Source: Symsagittifera roscoffensis (lineage: Eukaryota > Xenacoelomorpha > Acoela > Convolutidae). Taken from it: DNA of 64,000 bases. Positions within the stretch are counted from its first letter, which is position 1. Each line of letters starts with the position of its first letter. Shown here piece after piece: positions 39,123 through 50,469 of this stretch. Below the pieces are notes generated by a model. It was not told the DNA's origin. It was given only the letters and a program-made list of their open reading frames with translations, and did no database searches. Made by a program: the position numbers and the translations under genes. The stretch lies in the NCBI RefSeq assembly GCF_963678635.1, contig NC_087067.1, forward strand, positions 41,564,696-41,628,695. The letters are read 5' to 3'.

Positions 39123-40094
39123 TCAAGCTTTTTTCCCCTTGTTGCGCATCAGCTTCTGCATCGGATACACCTTGTCCGCATATCCTTTTATGAATTCTCG
39201 GTAGTAATTGGCAAACCCTAGGAAGCTCAGCAGCTGTGTGTCCGTTCTGGGGGCCTTCCATGTCAACACTGCCTCCACTGCTTCCGGGTCCGGCCTCACA
39301 CCATGCCTATCCATCATTCTTCCTAGGTACTTAATCGAATCCCTAAGGATTTCACATTTCGATGGTTTGCACTTCAATCCAGCTCTTTTCATGCATCCAA
39401 AGACCTCATCGAGCCTATCAATGTGGTCTTCCAGGGTCGGTGTCGCTATGACTACGTCATCCACGTAACACATCACGAGATTCCCGTACTTCTTGGTCAC
39501 TCTCGTCAAAGCCTGAGCCATCAGTCTTTGAAAAGTGGCCGTTGCATTGCACAAGCCAAAGGGCATCCTCTTCCACTGGCACAATCCCAATTCGCACGCG
39601 AATCCGGTTTTCTCTCTGTCCTTCTTCCGCAGAGGTACCTGCCAGAAGGCAGAACCTAAGTCCAATGTGGTGAAGAACTTGGCATCACCAAGCTTAGATA
39701 GGTTCTCGTCTATTCGCGGTATCGGGTACGCATCTTTTATCGTTACCGCGTTCAAGTAACGAAAGTCGCAACACAATCTAAGCTGCCCCCCTTTCTTTTT
39801 CGCCATTACTACCCCGCAAGCCCATGGCGATTTCGAGGGTTCTATTATGTCGTATTCAAGCAACATTTCTATTTCCGCTGGGCACGCTTCCAATTTGTGT
39901 GGCGTCATTCGTCTTGCGCCTTCCCTATGGGGAACGGCGCCCTCTTCTAGTTCGATTTCGTGTTCGACGAAATTACAGCAACCGATATCCGCCTTGTGTT
40001 TTGAAAATACATCTGCGTTCCGATTTAGGAGGTCCCGCAATTTTTCGAAATCTCCCTCACCTATTTTCCCTTTTAAATGTTCTATCTCTGGCAA
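39123..40094 (-). pseudogene. pol: Reverse transcriptase of element A
   Basis: A 323-codon stretch covering fingers to thumb. Motifs seen are DFRYLNAVTIKDAYPIPRID, TTLDLGSAFWQVPL (Asp145), RMPFGLCNATATFQR and YVDDVV (Asp212, Asp213), then FLGFANYYREFI leading to the connection. These are diagnostic of the Ty3/gypsy polymerase. All catalytic aspartates are present. The region upstream is duplicated (39,601-41,662), so the N-terminal 170 codons of RT occur twice. Confidence 0.93.
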
Positions 40095-41662
40095 AACCGG
40101 TTTATCAGATTCTAGTTCATATGACTAGGGGCGTTTCGGAAAATTCGAGCAGCTTGATAAGCCATCGTCCGTTGAAAACAATTTATGAATAGATTTTAAT
40201 TCATTAATCCTTTTTAAAATTTTATCTTTATTGGCATGATAAGGACAGTCTTTCACACTATGTTTCTTCAAGTTTTGTGTCTCCTCATAGTCGGTCCTCA
40301 TCGGCAAAGCGTAGCCAAGCTTCTTTCCACGCTCGATTGAAACCGTGGTGTCCAGTGTGTTCAACAAAACACTGATACACAGTCCGTTTCGCGTTCCCGA
40401 GAAGCTCCGGCCTAAAATCACCGAACTCTGACTATTTGGATTCGGTACTAAGCAAATCTGTTTACTATCACTTAACGAATTCAATTTTCTCATCCTAAAA
40501 GTTGCTACCACAGCTTGTCCTGGCTGTAGTTTTACCTTTCTATCTAAAAAAATTGGTACATTGTTTTCGTCTGTTATTATCCTATTAATTGGTCTCTTAA
40601 CATACTTCCGGTCTGGGTTTCTAATCCGTATAATCCGGTTTTCTCTCTGTCCTTCTTCCGCAGAGGTACCTGCCAGAAGGCAGAACCTAAGTCCAATGTG
40701 GTGAAGAACTTGGCATCACCAAGCTTAGATAGGTTCTCGTCTATTCGCGGTATCGGGTACGCATCTTTTATCGTTACCGCGTTCAAGTAACGAAAGTCGC
40801 AACACAATCTAAGCTGCCCCCCTTTCTTTTTCGCCATTACTACCCCGCAAGCCCATGGCGATTTCGAGGGTTCTATTATGTCGTATTCAAGCAACATTTC
40901 TATTTCCGCTGGGCACGCTTCCAATTTGTGTGGCGTCATTCGTCTTGCGCCTTCCCTATGGGGAACGGCGCCCTCTTCTAGTTCGATTTCGTGTTCGACG
41001 AAATTACAGCAACCGATATCCGCCTTGTGTTTTGAAAATACATCTGCGTTCCGATTTAGGAGGTCCCGCAATTTTTCGAAATCTCCCTCACCTATTTTCC
41101 CTTTTAAATGTTCTATCTCTGGCAAAACCGGTTTATCAGATTCTAGTTCATATGACTAGGGGCGTTTCGGAAAATTCGAGCAGCTTGATAAGCCATCGTC
41201 CGTTGAAAACAATTTATGAATAGATTTTAATTCATTAATCCTTTTTAAAATTTTATCTTTATTGGCATGATAAGGACAGTCTTTCACACTATGTTTCTTC
41301 AAGTTTTGTGTCTCCTCATAGTCGGTCCTCATCGGCAAAGCGTAGCCAAGCTTCTTTCCACGCTCGATTGAAACCGTGGTGTCCAGTGTGTTCAACAAAA
41401 CACTGATACACAGTCCGTTTCGCGTTCCCGAGAAGCTCCGGCCTAAAATCACCGAACTCTGACTATTTGGATTCGGTACTAAGCAAATCTGTTTACTATC
41501 ACTTAACGAATTCAAATTTCTCATCCTAAAAGTTGCTACCACAGCTTGTCCTGGCTGTAGTTTTACCTTTCTATCTAAAAAAATTGGTACATTGTTTTCG
41601 TCTGTTATTATCCTATTAATTGGTCTCTTAACATACTTCCAGTCTGGGTTTCTAATCCGTAT
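39601..41662. repeat. 1,031-bp tandem duplication within pol of element A
   Basis: Units 39,601-40,631 and 40,632-41,662 differ at only a couple of bases (for example at about 40,494 and 40,610). The junction has shared AATCCG on both sides. Element B has a single copy. The unit spans the end of the protease region and the start of RT, so copy A has a truncated extra RT start (41,125-40,577). Both units carry the same TAG nonsense codon. Confidence 0.93.
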
Positions 41663-42676
41663 CAGACCGTTGTTCAAGTCAATCATCACGTCAAAATTCC
41701 TGACAAAATCTCTGCCCAAGATTAATTGGTCGGCGTCGTCCAAATTCTCTACCACCAGGAAGCTCCTCCAAAGATCCCGTCCTCCTATGTGGAGGACCGT
41801 TATTGGTGTTCTTCCGGCTACGTAGATAGCTCCTCGATTGAGGGCGGCCAGTCGGAGATTCGTTGGAATTAGATCTTCCCGCGTGAAGCCCATTCTTTCC
41901 CAAGTTTTTATCGGCATCACACTCACTACCGCTCCTGTGTCCAGAAGCCCTGTGACTCCGATCTTTGTTCCGTTGGTGTCGAGCAGATGTGGGGTCACAT
42001 CTGCTTCATACCCAATGTGTACTGCGTCTTGTTCCATCATGGCGTCATGGCCTATCCTGCGGACTTTGAGTTCCTCTTCACCCAAATAGATTTGCCCCAT
42101 TTGGTCATCATCTGTTGTTACATAAGTCCTGGTGTAGATACTGATTCCATCCACGTTCAGCATTACTTGATACGGCCCATAGAGCTCTAGGTAGCGTCCA
42201 TGAAGTTTCTTCATGCGAGGGCCACCCGTCGTTAGTAGTGCTGGCACAGCTCTCGACTCGGTGCGTGGCTCCACCTGCCTCAGATAATCTGCATATGTGT
42301 CCAAATGCATCAAAGTGAACTCGGATGGTTCACTCAGATTTCTGATCACCTGATGTCCAGCCACTGAGATAATCGACTGGATCTTGATTCCTTGCGGCAC
42401 CATGCCGAACCTCTGACCGGAAATCACATTAAGTTTCATGTTCAAACTGCTTGGTGCTTTCGTTTCTTCGAACTCCGTTGCTTCGAAGGTATTCAGTTGC
42501 TCCTGAAGTTTCTCATTTTCCAGTTCAAGTTTCACTTTTTGTTCGATCTCTTTCGTCACCAATTCCTGCTGTACTCTATTTAGAGCATCCCTCGCGGCTG
42601 CCCTATAATCGATCTTGAAGTCATCAGCCGCAGTTGCTGGTTCCGGCTCACGTGTCTCCTCTGTTACCGCTTGCAT
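41156..42676 (-). pseudogene. pol: Protease region of pol, element A
   Basis: A 506-codon stretch. Residues 25-70 are coiled coil. Residues 100-210 form an unassigned domain absent from B by deletion. A retropepsin-type aspartic protease follows: LLDTGAVVSVM (catalytic Asp246), a GAIYVAGRTPITV flap region and LILGRDF (319-324). The last 150 residues are a basic linker into RT. It ends at a TAG where B has TCG, so the stop is a private mutation. The protein begins at an ATG embedded in the A7 run that ends gag. Confidence 0.9.
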
Positions 42677-45003
42677 TTTTTTGCCGCCAGCTCTTGAGGT
42701 TTATCCTTTCTGCGTGCCTCCGCTTCACTCAAAAGTCTAGCCTTGCTGGCTTTCACTCCTGACAAAGCTTCTTCATGTCTTGGATGCTTGATGTCTGCCA
42801 CTGCATCCCAGAATTGCGGACAATCTGATTTAAAATGACCTTCCAAGTTGCAAAAGAAACACCTCGGGCCGAATTTCGTAATTGCTCCTCTCATGAAATC
42901 CTCATGGTCCACTTCTGACGCATCTTCGTCCTCGAGGCTAAAGCCTATAGCTTTCATGCCTTGTTTGTAAGCTGGGCATGCTGACACATGATGGTCCGTT
43001 GAACTGCAATTGGCACAAGAGCGTCTCTTGTCCATATCATCCCTCGGTTTGTACCAATTGTTCCCTTGGTTTGCTGGTCCGTTGTTAAAATTGCTATAAT
43101 TGTTCTTGTAGTATCCAGATCTCGAAGGAGGTTTCAACAAAAGATACTCTTTTGACTTGAGCCTCAACTTCTCCGGTGTTGGCGCATTGGTTGATAGTGG
43201 TGTGTAATGCGTTTCTAGCATCGTGCGAAGTTCATCATTCTTCACACCATCGATGAATTTTGAGGCTACGGCCAGGTTCATCCTTCGGTTTGACTCATCC
43301 GGTTGGCTGCGTCTTCTCAGCATTTCCAAATCATCGAGAAATTTGTCTATCGTTTCATCTTCTCGTTGCTTCCGTTTCTCGAAGCGCATCATCGCCTGGT
43401 GCCCCTGCACCCCTGATCCGAAACGGTTTAACAAGATTTCGAAGATTTTTTCAGCAGTGTCACGTTGATATTTGCTTCTTGGCCATGGCACAGTTCAGGG
43501 CTGTCCCTTCCAAGTTGCTGGTGAGCGCACTGCATTCCTGTCTCTCCGACAAGTCCTCTTCCTCGAAATGCAGCTTCATTACCTCTATCCAGGTATCAAT
43601 ACAGCCATCAGATTCGTCTTTATAGCATCTTGGTTTCTTAAAGACTCTTCTGGACTTCTCACTGCGTTCATTGGTTCTGGATAACCTTGTCAGGAATGTC
43701 TCCAAAGACCTGTTTAGGGGTTCAAATGCTGTGGCCATTGCCGTAGCATCCCTTGAGTGTCCCGCTTGAGTGTCCTCACACCTCGTCAAAGGCTCTGTAT
43801 GCGGTGCATCCCTGCAATCCGAATCGCCGTGAGTGTTTCCCGCTTGGCTCACATGACTCCTCCTCGGGCTTGCATGCCCCCTGTTGCCGGAATCACTTCT
43901 CCCAGTCGCATGTGTGCCTTGCGTTGGTCGTTCGTTAGAGGTTTGTATGTTCCCCGATGAACTTGCTCTACTGTTCGGGCCCCATGCTCCATTACCCTTG
44001 TGGCATAGCCTGATGAACTGTCCCTGCCTCTAGTGGATCCATACGTCTTCCTCTTTTGATGTTCATTGAAGTTCACCCTCGGTTCCCTGCTGGGACCTCC
44101 CGAGTTCGATTCTCCTTCTTTTGGCCCACTCTTGCTGCTTAGTAGCCCGTCCAACCTATCCATGATAGCCTGAGTTCGCCTCTCCATCATCGCGTCTATC
44201 TTTGTGTCAAGAGTCCCAAGAGACCGCTCTTGCTGAATTCTTAACTTCTCCATGTCGTCTCTTAAGCGTAACTCTCGCTGTTCCGCCTCTCTTGTCATTC
44301 GCGACAACTTCTTCGCCATATGCTCGTCCGTTCTTTCTTTCAAGCGTTTTTCGCTCCTGCCAACTTCTTGTCTATTGCGGTTTATTTCTTCCCGCAGACT
44401 TTCTCTTTCAATGTGAACTGCCCTTTCTAGTTCACTCATTCTTATTGACATCTGTTCATTTTGTTCTCCTAAACTGTCCACTATGTTGTTTAAGGCTTCT
44501 TCTAGTGCTGCCCCGTTATCCACGAGTGGCGTCACTAGTGGCGGTGTAACCCTGTCGGTCCCAGGTAGCTTCGTGCTGGTCGAGATCCGGGCCTTGACTC
44601 TCTGTCTCGACGTCTTCTCATTATCTATTTCAGGATCCGCTAACGCGTTGCCTAGCCCTCTGGTTCTACTCTCTCCAGTTTTTGGCTCTGAACTTGTCAT
44701 AATCGCGAACTCTTTTGACTGGCCCGGTGTGTTTGCCTCTTTGCTTATCGTTGTCACTACACCAAATTTGTCCATGGTTCCAGTTTCTCTTCCGACGTAT
44801 GCCTCGTTCTCCTGGATCGAACTATTGAGGCTGACCTGAGATCCAAAGTCCCCTTGCTCCTCTTCATCCTCTTCCTCCTGGGATTCAACTTCGTTCCCTG
44901 CGCCTCCTCCCATGGTGAATGGAAAGATGTTTCCGAAGGTGTTCTTCATTCTTTCTGAGAACGATGATGACGTTGTTTGTTTCTCAGTCCCGCCTGCCAT
45001 CAT
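42664..45003 (-). pseudogene. gag: gag of element A (broken)
   Basis: Three overlapping pieces (45,003-43,849; 43,852-43,460; 43,491-42,664) correspond to one gag in element B. A has lost one base near 43,990 and gained one near 43,470. It contains an acidic N-terminus, a long coiled coil, a Retrotrans_gag-type capsid region and two CCHC zinc knuckles (CANCSSTDHHVSAC and CFFCNLEGHFKSDC). Gag forms the particle and packages RNA. The end overlaps pol at the A7 run (42,676-42,682). Confidence 0.9.
42676..42682 (-). promoter_or_regulatory. Candidate -1 frameshift site at the gag/pol junction, element A
   Basis: In element sense this is A_AAA_AAA in the correct gag phase (codons GCA AAA AAA). A -1 slip would leave gag, which otherwise stops 4 codons later, and enter the protease frame at MQAV. 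In element B the same place has one more base (AAAGAAAA) and gag runs straight into that frame. Confidence 0.5.
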
Positions 45004-48000
45004 AGTGTTGTCTGTTGGAGTTCATCTAGTTGCCGCTATTTCAGTTGAGATGTCGGACAATTCCGACATCTCCTCTCGATTTGTCACTTCTTAATGCTTA
45101 TGCACTTAATTCGATTGCTAGTGACCTTATAATTTGACTACCAATAATAATGACACAACACAATAAATTTCACACGATTCTGTAAAATAGTGACCACGAA
45201 TCCCTGTATGTTATCAGAGTACAGTTTGTATAAAATTTATTCACACTAACCGATTATCGGTCGTAAGATTTGAAAACTAGCACAATATGATGTTATCAGT
45301 CAATTTAAAAGATAGTGTACTCACTACCCAATCAAGCACAGTTTATGTAGGTTTAAAATCAAGAACAAAAATATATATATATATAATGACAGAATATGAA
45401 TACCTCTATGAAAAAAAACGTATGTGTAATGTACTCTTAGTCGGTCGCAGTACAATAGTCGAACTTGTCTTTTAAAGAAAAAGTTTTCCCTGCTCATTGC
45501 TGCACCAAACACACAAAACTTTAAGGCAGTAATTTTCTCAAGTGGGCAGCTATTGCACCCACCGAGTACTGTGTTACCTATCTGTCTTCGGACTGCCCGA
45601 GCTAGACCTACTAAAACCCTCAGGGCAGTCACTTTTCACAAAAACGTATTATGTTGCAATCCACACCAATGAGTCACGCTCTTTTTAATATAGACTTAGT
45701 GTCACGAATATCCGAGTTCGGACCTGTTTTGTTTTGGTCTGGTTCTTATTGAAAGGCAAGTTACCAGTGCAGTCACTGATACCTAGCCTGTGTGCTAATA
45801 ACCTAAGACCTCTCACTTTAGTCTTTCTTCCGTCTACCTAAGTCCTCTAATAAAATAATACCCCTCCGGATTGGCACAAATAGGACCCTTCCGGACTAAC
45901 AAGATCTAGACCCCTCCGGATTGGGACCCCTCTGAGTTATTCAATACTAGACCCCTCCGGATCTGGACCCCTCCGAATTGAGCAACTATAAGACCCCTCC
46001 GGATTCGGACCCCTCCTAACTTGAAAAATCTTTGACCCCTCCGGATTGGGAGCCCTCCGGTTTTGTGAAAGTAGCTTTTCGGAGATTTCCTTCTTTCAAC
46101 CTATACCCCTCCGGATACGTTCTCTGATGCAATTTTGCTTTTTCAATTAACTAGGAAGGGTATGTACTACTTTCCTAGACCCCTCCGGATTGAAGTTAAG
46201 CCTCTTATTCGACAATTCACACTAACGGTGAAGGGTCTTATTGCTGGCCTAACTTCGGCTCGAATAAGGTTTTACTGTGCCTTTAGCCTTCCCTTTTCGT
46301 CTAAGACAGCCTAAAGTTACTTTATTCAACCGCTATTACCTTTTGGTAGGGTTATAAAGGCTTTTCTAAAAGAGATTTATAAAACGTGAAGGCTCTACCC
46401 TCCCAAATTGGTGACTTTGCTAAAAACAATCTCACAAAAATTTCACGCTTACTTTTCCGAAAAAATTGTCCCTGTCAGCAAGCTCAGCTAATTTCTGATC
46501 TATTGGTACCAAGATCAACTCGATATGCCCAGTAGTTCAAAAGTTATTAACCAAAACGTCTTTTTTCTAAAGTCAAGAAATTTCTCTCTTATAGGTTCCG
46601 CCTAACTTTTTCCGCAAATCTGGTCCTTTCGACCTAAAAATTATTGATCCGAGCTCAGAAGGCCTATATTCTTCTAGTTCAATGCAAAAGACCCGATCTA
46701 AAACGCTTTAGTTGAAAAAATTTGCAAAAAAACTATGCTACCTGTACCCCTCCGGATTGATGAATCCACCAAATCAAACACGTTAAGTTCGATTTCTCTG
46801 CAACCCGGAAGGCTTTCGGGTAGCGGGTTTCAAAACTTGTAGATTCACTAGTGGACGTTGTCCGAACAACTATTTTTACTGTCCGGTTTCTCAAAAATCA
46901 CGAAAATTCAGTTTTTGGTTCCAAAATAGTTCCAACCACTTCCGAACTAAACTTAACCGGTTCTATCTATTATGGTAGTGCAAGAACGATGTAAACGATG
47001 TAACGCACTACTTTAGCGCTTTTTTCCGTTTCAAAACTTATCGATATCTCAAAAATCGCGACTTGTGGGGGGTTCAAAATATCGCCATTTTGACTCTAAA
47101 AACCGGTCTGTTTTCGTTGTTTTTCACTGAAAAACGATATAAGACTATTAATATAGGCTATATAAGTAATAATATTAGTAATACTATACCCCTCCGGGTT
47201 TGTTTAATATCCGCTTTAAGGTGCTTAACTCGGATATTGCAGCACTGTCGAGCCCCCCACAGATTACTATCTTAATTTTTGTACCAAAAGGGATACAAAA
47301 CTTGTTAACGATACCCAACAGTCGATTATTGTTGTCGTTGAGCCTCTTCCTGTTGCTCCTTGTATTGCTTGCCGGATCAGTCTTCTCCCAGGACCCCTCC
47401 GAATTGGGCGCAAATCAGCTGACCCTTCCGGATTGAGCGCAATTTATCATTAACGTGCTTAAATGCTCAAATAACCCTACAGTACAAGCCTCACAAACGG
47501 GCTACAAAAATGATCGTAACAATCCTGACTGATAAAAATGCCTGTAACAACAATATATCTATCAACAACAAACGGGGGGGGTCGGATCACATCTTGTCTG
47601 CGGGGATGATTTTTACTGATTTTTTACTTCTTTTTTTTTTTTTTTTTTTTTGGTTTTTTCGGTTATTTTTTATGTTTTTGTTTTTCTTGGGTACTATACT
47701 ACTTTTTGTTTGGTTTTATGTATATCTTTAAGTGTTTTTGGTCACAAACCTCTCAGGGAACGAGGGAATGGCCGATCCCCCCACCCTTCCTGGTTCGTGA
47801 ATTTTCGGTCTTAACTAAGTTAAAAAGTTATTCACGGTAATCCAGAAGGCTTCCGCGTTCCGAACTACCCTTCCGCCCCGGCGGTTTAGGCCTATTAAGG
47901 GCGTTAATGTGAGCATCCGCTCGGCGCGGAGTGCTCGTTAACGGTTCTGCCGGTCATGATGTTAAAAAAGAATAACACCCAGGAGCGCCATAAAAACATC

Positions 48001-48252
48001 TATGTAACATTCGCCCGGAAGATACATATCGACGGAAAATAAAACTAAGTCCTAAGACGACTGGCTAACGTCTAAACAGAGCTTTATATGCTTTTCACCG
48101 TCTCTACCAAGCCAGTACTTTTGGTGGTCTTTTCCAACATCGGGTCGACCAAAACGTTACTGCTTTCGGCTTCGGTCAAAACACTCAAATTAACTTAATT
48201 ACATGCAGAAATAGTGAGCTCATGGCTGGGTCTCAGTATCCCCAAACCACGA
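45004..48252 (-). promoter_or_regulatory. Leader of element A
   Basis: This 3.25-kb untranslated leader lies between the 5' LTR and gag. Three nt after the LTR is TGGTTTGGGGATACTGAGAC, in the position of a tRNA primer-binding site, but I could not name the tRNA. The leader carries the CCGGAGGGGTC array, a long T tract on the plus strand (47,632-47,651) and a GC-rich patch with inverted repeats (about 47,870-47,960). The pre-gag frame present in B is missing because of a 344-nt deletion at about 45,080. Confidence 0.75.
45858..46190 (-). repeat. CCGGAGGGGTC motif array, element A
   Basis: In element sense about 13 copies of a CCGGAGGGGTC-type motif lie in 330 bp. Starts at 45,911/45,927, 45,952/45,968, 45,994/46,009 and 46,036/46,053 show alternating spacing of about 16 and 26 nt, that is a degenerate 42-bp unit with two motifs. 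Single copies occur further along the leader (46,746; 47,189; 47,395; 47,421) and a related ACCCTTCCGGATT in the LTR. Confidence 0.88.
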
Positions 48253-48927
48253 GGTCACTCCTAAAAACAGGGCTACTACTATTTATTATATTACTATTGT
48301 TTTTGTTCAGTAGATAAAAATCATCATCTCCATCGAAGATGGATCAACCCTTTCCCCCAACTCCTAGCATCTCATCCTTATCAAAATGAATCCAGTTGTT
48401 AATTAAATTCAAATCAGGACATGACAAGAAGCTAAAAGTTTTTATAAAAGGCTAAAAGTCTCAGTTCCGAAACCCTTCCGGATTCTTGAATCCACTGAAT
48501 CAAGCTCGTTAATCTTGATTTCTTCTTAATCCGGAAGGCTGTCCTCCACCCTTCACAGTTGTCCGCAACGGCCTTGCAACTATTGTAGCGACACAATAGT
48601 TGCAACTCGGAACCTTCTCTGCTATTCCTGCAATCTGCGGTTGTTTTTTGATCACGATTCTCGTAGTTATCGTCCGCGCAATTAATGTTGTTGTGTTTTT
48701 CTTCGACCTCTTTGCCAAAATGGCCGTTTCTGACGTTTCTCAGAAATATTACGTAATCACTTCGAAAATTTAAAAATAAGCAATTCCCGAATCCTTCAAC
48801 CTTCACGTTTTGTCCCATCGTTCAAATAACGTCGTTAATCCTTTAAAATTACTAATTCGGAAGTCTCGCTGCTAAAATTTCGAATTCCGCAGAGATTGCA
48901 TTTTTCACATTCTGGTCGAATGTCACA
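48253..48927 (-). repeat. 5' LTR of element A
   Basis: Same length as the 3' LTR and about 97% identical by eye. It starts TGTGACATTCGACC at 48,927. The TATAAAAA-like box, hairpin (48,574-48,605) and AATAAA are all kept. Its outer end abuts the non-LTR fragment. Confidence 0.9.
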
Positions 48928-49796
48928 GAGCCGCAGAGCTTGATTGTCGTGAAAAACTTTTTAAATAGATGTGAGATGAGTATCTAACAATGCCAATATC
49001 AACACGGAAACAACAACCTGTCAACCTGGCGTGCGATGAAGAACTTGGAGATTCCAAAAAAGAATTTGTCGAACTGGAAGTACGGTGCATGTCTGAAAAC
49101 CGCCCCGCATGGCTAACTAATCTTATCCCAAAGAAGCTAGGATGTGAGCAAAAGCTACTGAAAGAACCGTATTGTTGTGGATTTTGTACTGCGAGAATTA
49201 CAAATTAATTGATGGATCAACTCAAAAACGAAAACAAACCAATAACAGCAGTTGAAACAAAATCGTACGCAGAGACAATTAAAAAACAGTCTGAAAACAC
49301 ACAACAACAGTATCGAGCGAAAAACGTGGTAGTTTTGGAAACAACACCAGATACCGACGAAAATGATGTTCTATTTGCGAAGAAAGTACTAGAGGTTTTG
49401 AAAAATCCGACAGGAAAAAATATACGAACAAAGAGAATTGGGAAGAAAAACGAGAACGGAGCTCAACTTTTGAAGATCGAACTGGTTTCAGTTTAAGTCA
49501 AACAACTGGTCTTGAAAAAAGCGAAAAAATTTACGACAAAATGAGATCTACGAAAATGTGTATTTGAAACCAGACTTGACAAAACTAGACAACAAGAAGT
49601 GGACTACACACGACGAAAAATACTCAGAGAAAACAGACGTGACAACCCAGGCAAAGAGTTTGTCATACGCTTTGGTAAAGTTATTGAAACAGACAATTCC
49701 AGTTAGAATTGACTAAATGTGCAGTCAAGTTTGCTACTTTGGAACATTGAAGGCGCAAAAAACAACATCCATTTTCTAGACAGTTTTATGCACAAT
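48928..49796 (+). pseudogene. Non-LTR retrotransposon fragment (ORF1 end and endonuclease start)
   Basis: An open frame from 48,990 crosses a TAA at 49,206 and continues to 49,496. VVVLETTPDTDENDVLFAKK, then IRTKRIGKKNENGAQLLKIE, resembles the RRM-like nucleic-acid-binding ORF1 of LINE elements. After frameshifts, KKAKKF, RLDKTRQQEVDYTRRKIL and FVIRFGKVI continue it. At 49,735-49,796 LLLWNIEGAKNNIHFLDSFM is the start of an apurinic-type endonuclease (SWNI-G motif). The sequence stops exactly where the LTR of element B begins. Confidence 0.75.
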
Positions 49797-50469
49797 TGTG
49801 ACATTCGATCAGAATGGACAAAATGCAATCTCTGCAGTCTCGGAGTTTTTAGCAGCGACCCATCCGAATTGGCAATTTAGAAAGAATAAGAACGTTATTC
49901 GAACGATTGGACAAATCGTGAAGGCTGAAGGATTCGGAAAATCCTAAATTTTAAATTTTCGAAGTGATGACGTAACAATTCTCAGAAACGTCAAAAACGG
50001 CCATTTTGGCAGAAAAGCTAAAAAGCAACACAACAACGATAGTTGCGACGACGACAACAACGAGAAAATTAGGAATCAAAATCAGAGAAAAACAGAAGTA
50101 GCAGAGACCGCTCCAAGTTGCAACTATTGTGTCGCTACAATAGTTGCAAAGCAGTTGCTAACAACAGTGAGCGGTGGAAACCAGCCTTCCGGATTACAGA
50201 GAAATCAAGCTTAACGTGCTTGATTCAGTGGATTCGAGAATCCGGAGGCGTTTCGGGACAGAGACTTTTATCATTTTATATGAATTTTAAGCTTCCCTGT
50301 CATGTCCTGAATTAAATTTAATTAACATCCGAATTCATTCTACTAAGATGAGAAGCTAGGAGTGGGGGAAAGGGTTGATCCATCTTCGATGGAGATGATG
50401 ATTTTTATCTACTGAACAAAAACAATAATAATTCAATAAATAGTAGTAGCCCTGTTTTTAGGAGTGACC
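49797..50469 (+). repeat. 5' LTR of element B
   Basis: A 673-nt counterpart of the A LTRs, starting TGTGACATTCG and ending GGAGTGACC. It is visibly more diverged than the two A LTRs are from each other, mainly in its first 300 nt. The 13-bp hairpin is conserved at 50,118-50,149, as is an AATAAA near 50,436. Confidence 0.9.

Larger units (their letters stand above)
24378..48927 (-). mobile_element. Giant Ty3/gypsy-type LTR retrotransposon, copy A (24.55 kb)
   Basis: It is bounded by two 675-bp direct repeats (24,378-25,052 and 48,253-48,927) that begin TGTGACATTCG in element sense. By eye they differ at about 17-18 positions, roughly 2.5%. In element order it has a 3.2-kb leader, gag, protease, reverse transcriptase, RNase H, integrase (the order typical of Ty3/gypsy), a macro domain, a spacer, and frames X, Y and Z. 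Most Ty3/gypsy elements are 5-10 kb; the excess comes from the leader and about 8 kb of genes downstream of pol. No matching target-site duplication was seen: the 5 bp outside are ATTTT (left) and GAGCC (right). Multiple frameshifts and stops make this copy non-autonomous. Confidence 0.92.

Noticed and set aside
45858-46190. CRISPR-like array
   Set aside because: Repeat cores of about 11 nt with degenerate short spacers in a eukaryotic retrotransposon leader; no cas genes and wrong dimensions.
47510-47731. Frame in the leader of element A
   Set aside because: Low-complexity Phe/Leu run from a poly-T tract, antisense to the element and not conserved as a frame in B.
48200-48252. Assignment of a specific tRNA to the primer-binding site
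   Set aside because: TGGTTTGGGGATACTGAGAC is in the right place but I could not match it to a known tRNA 3' end.
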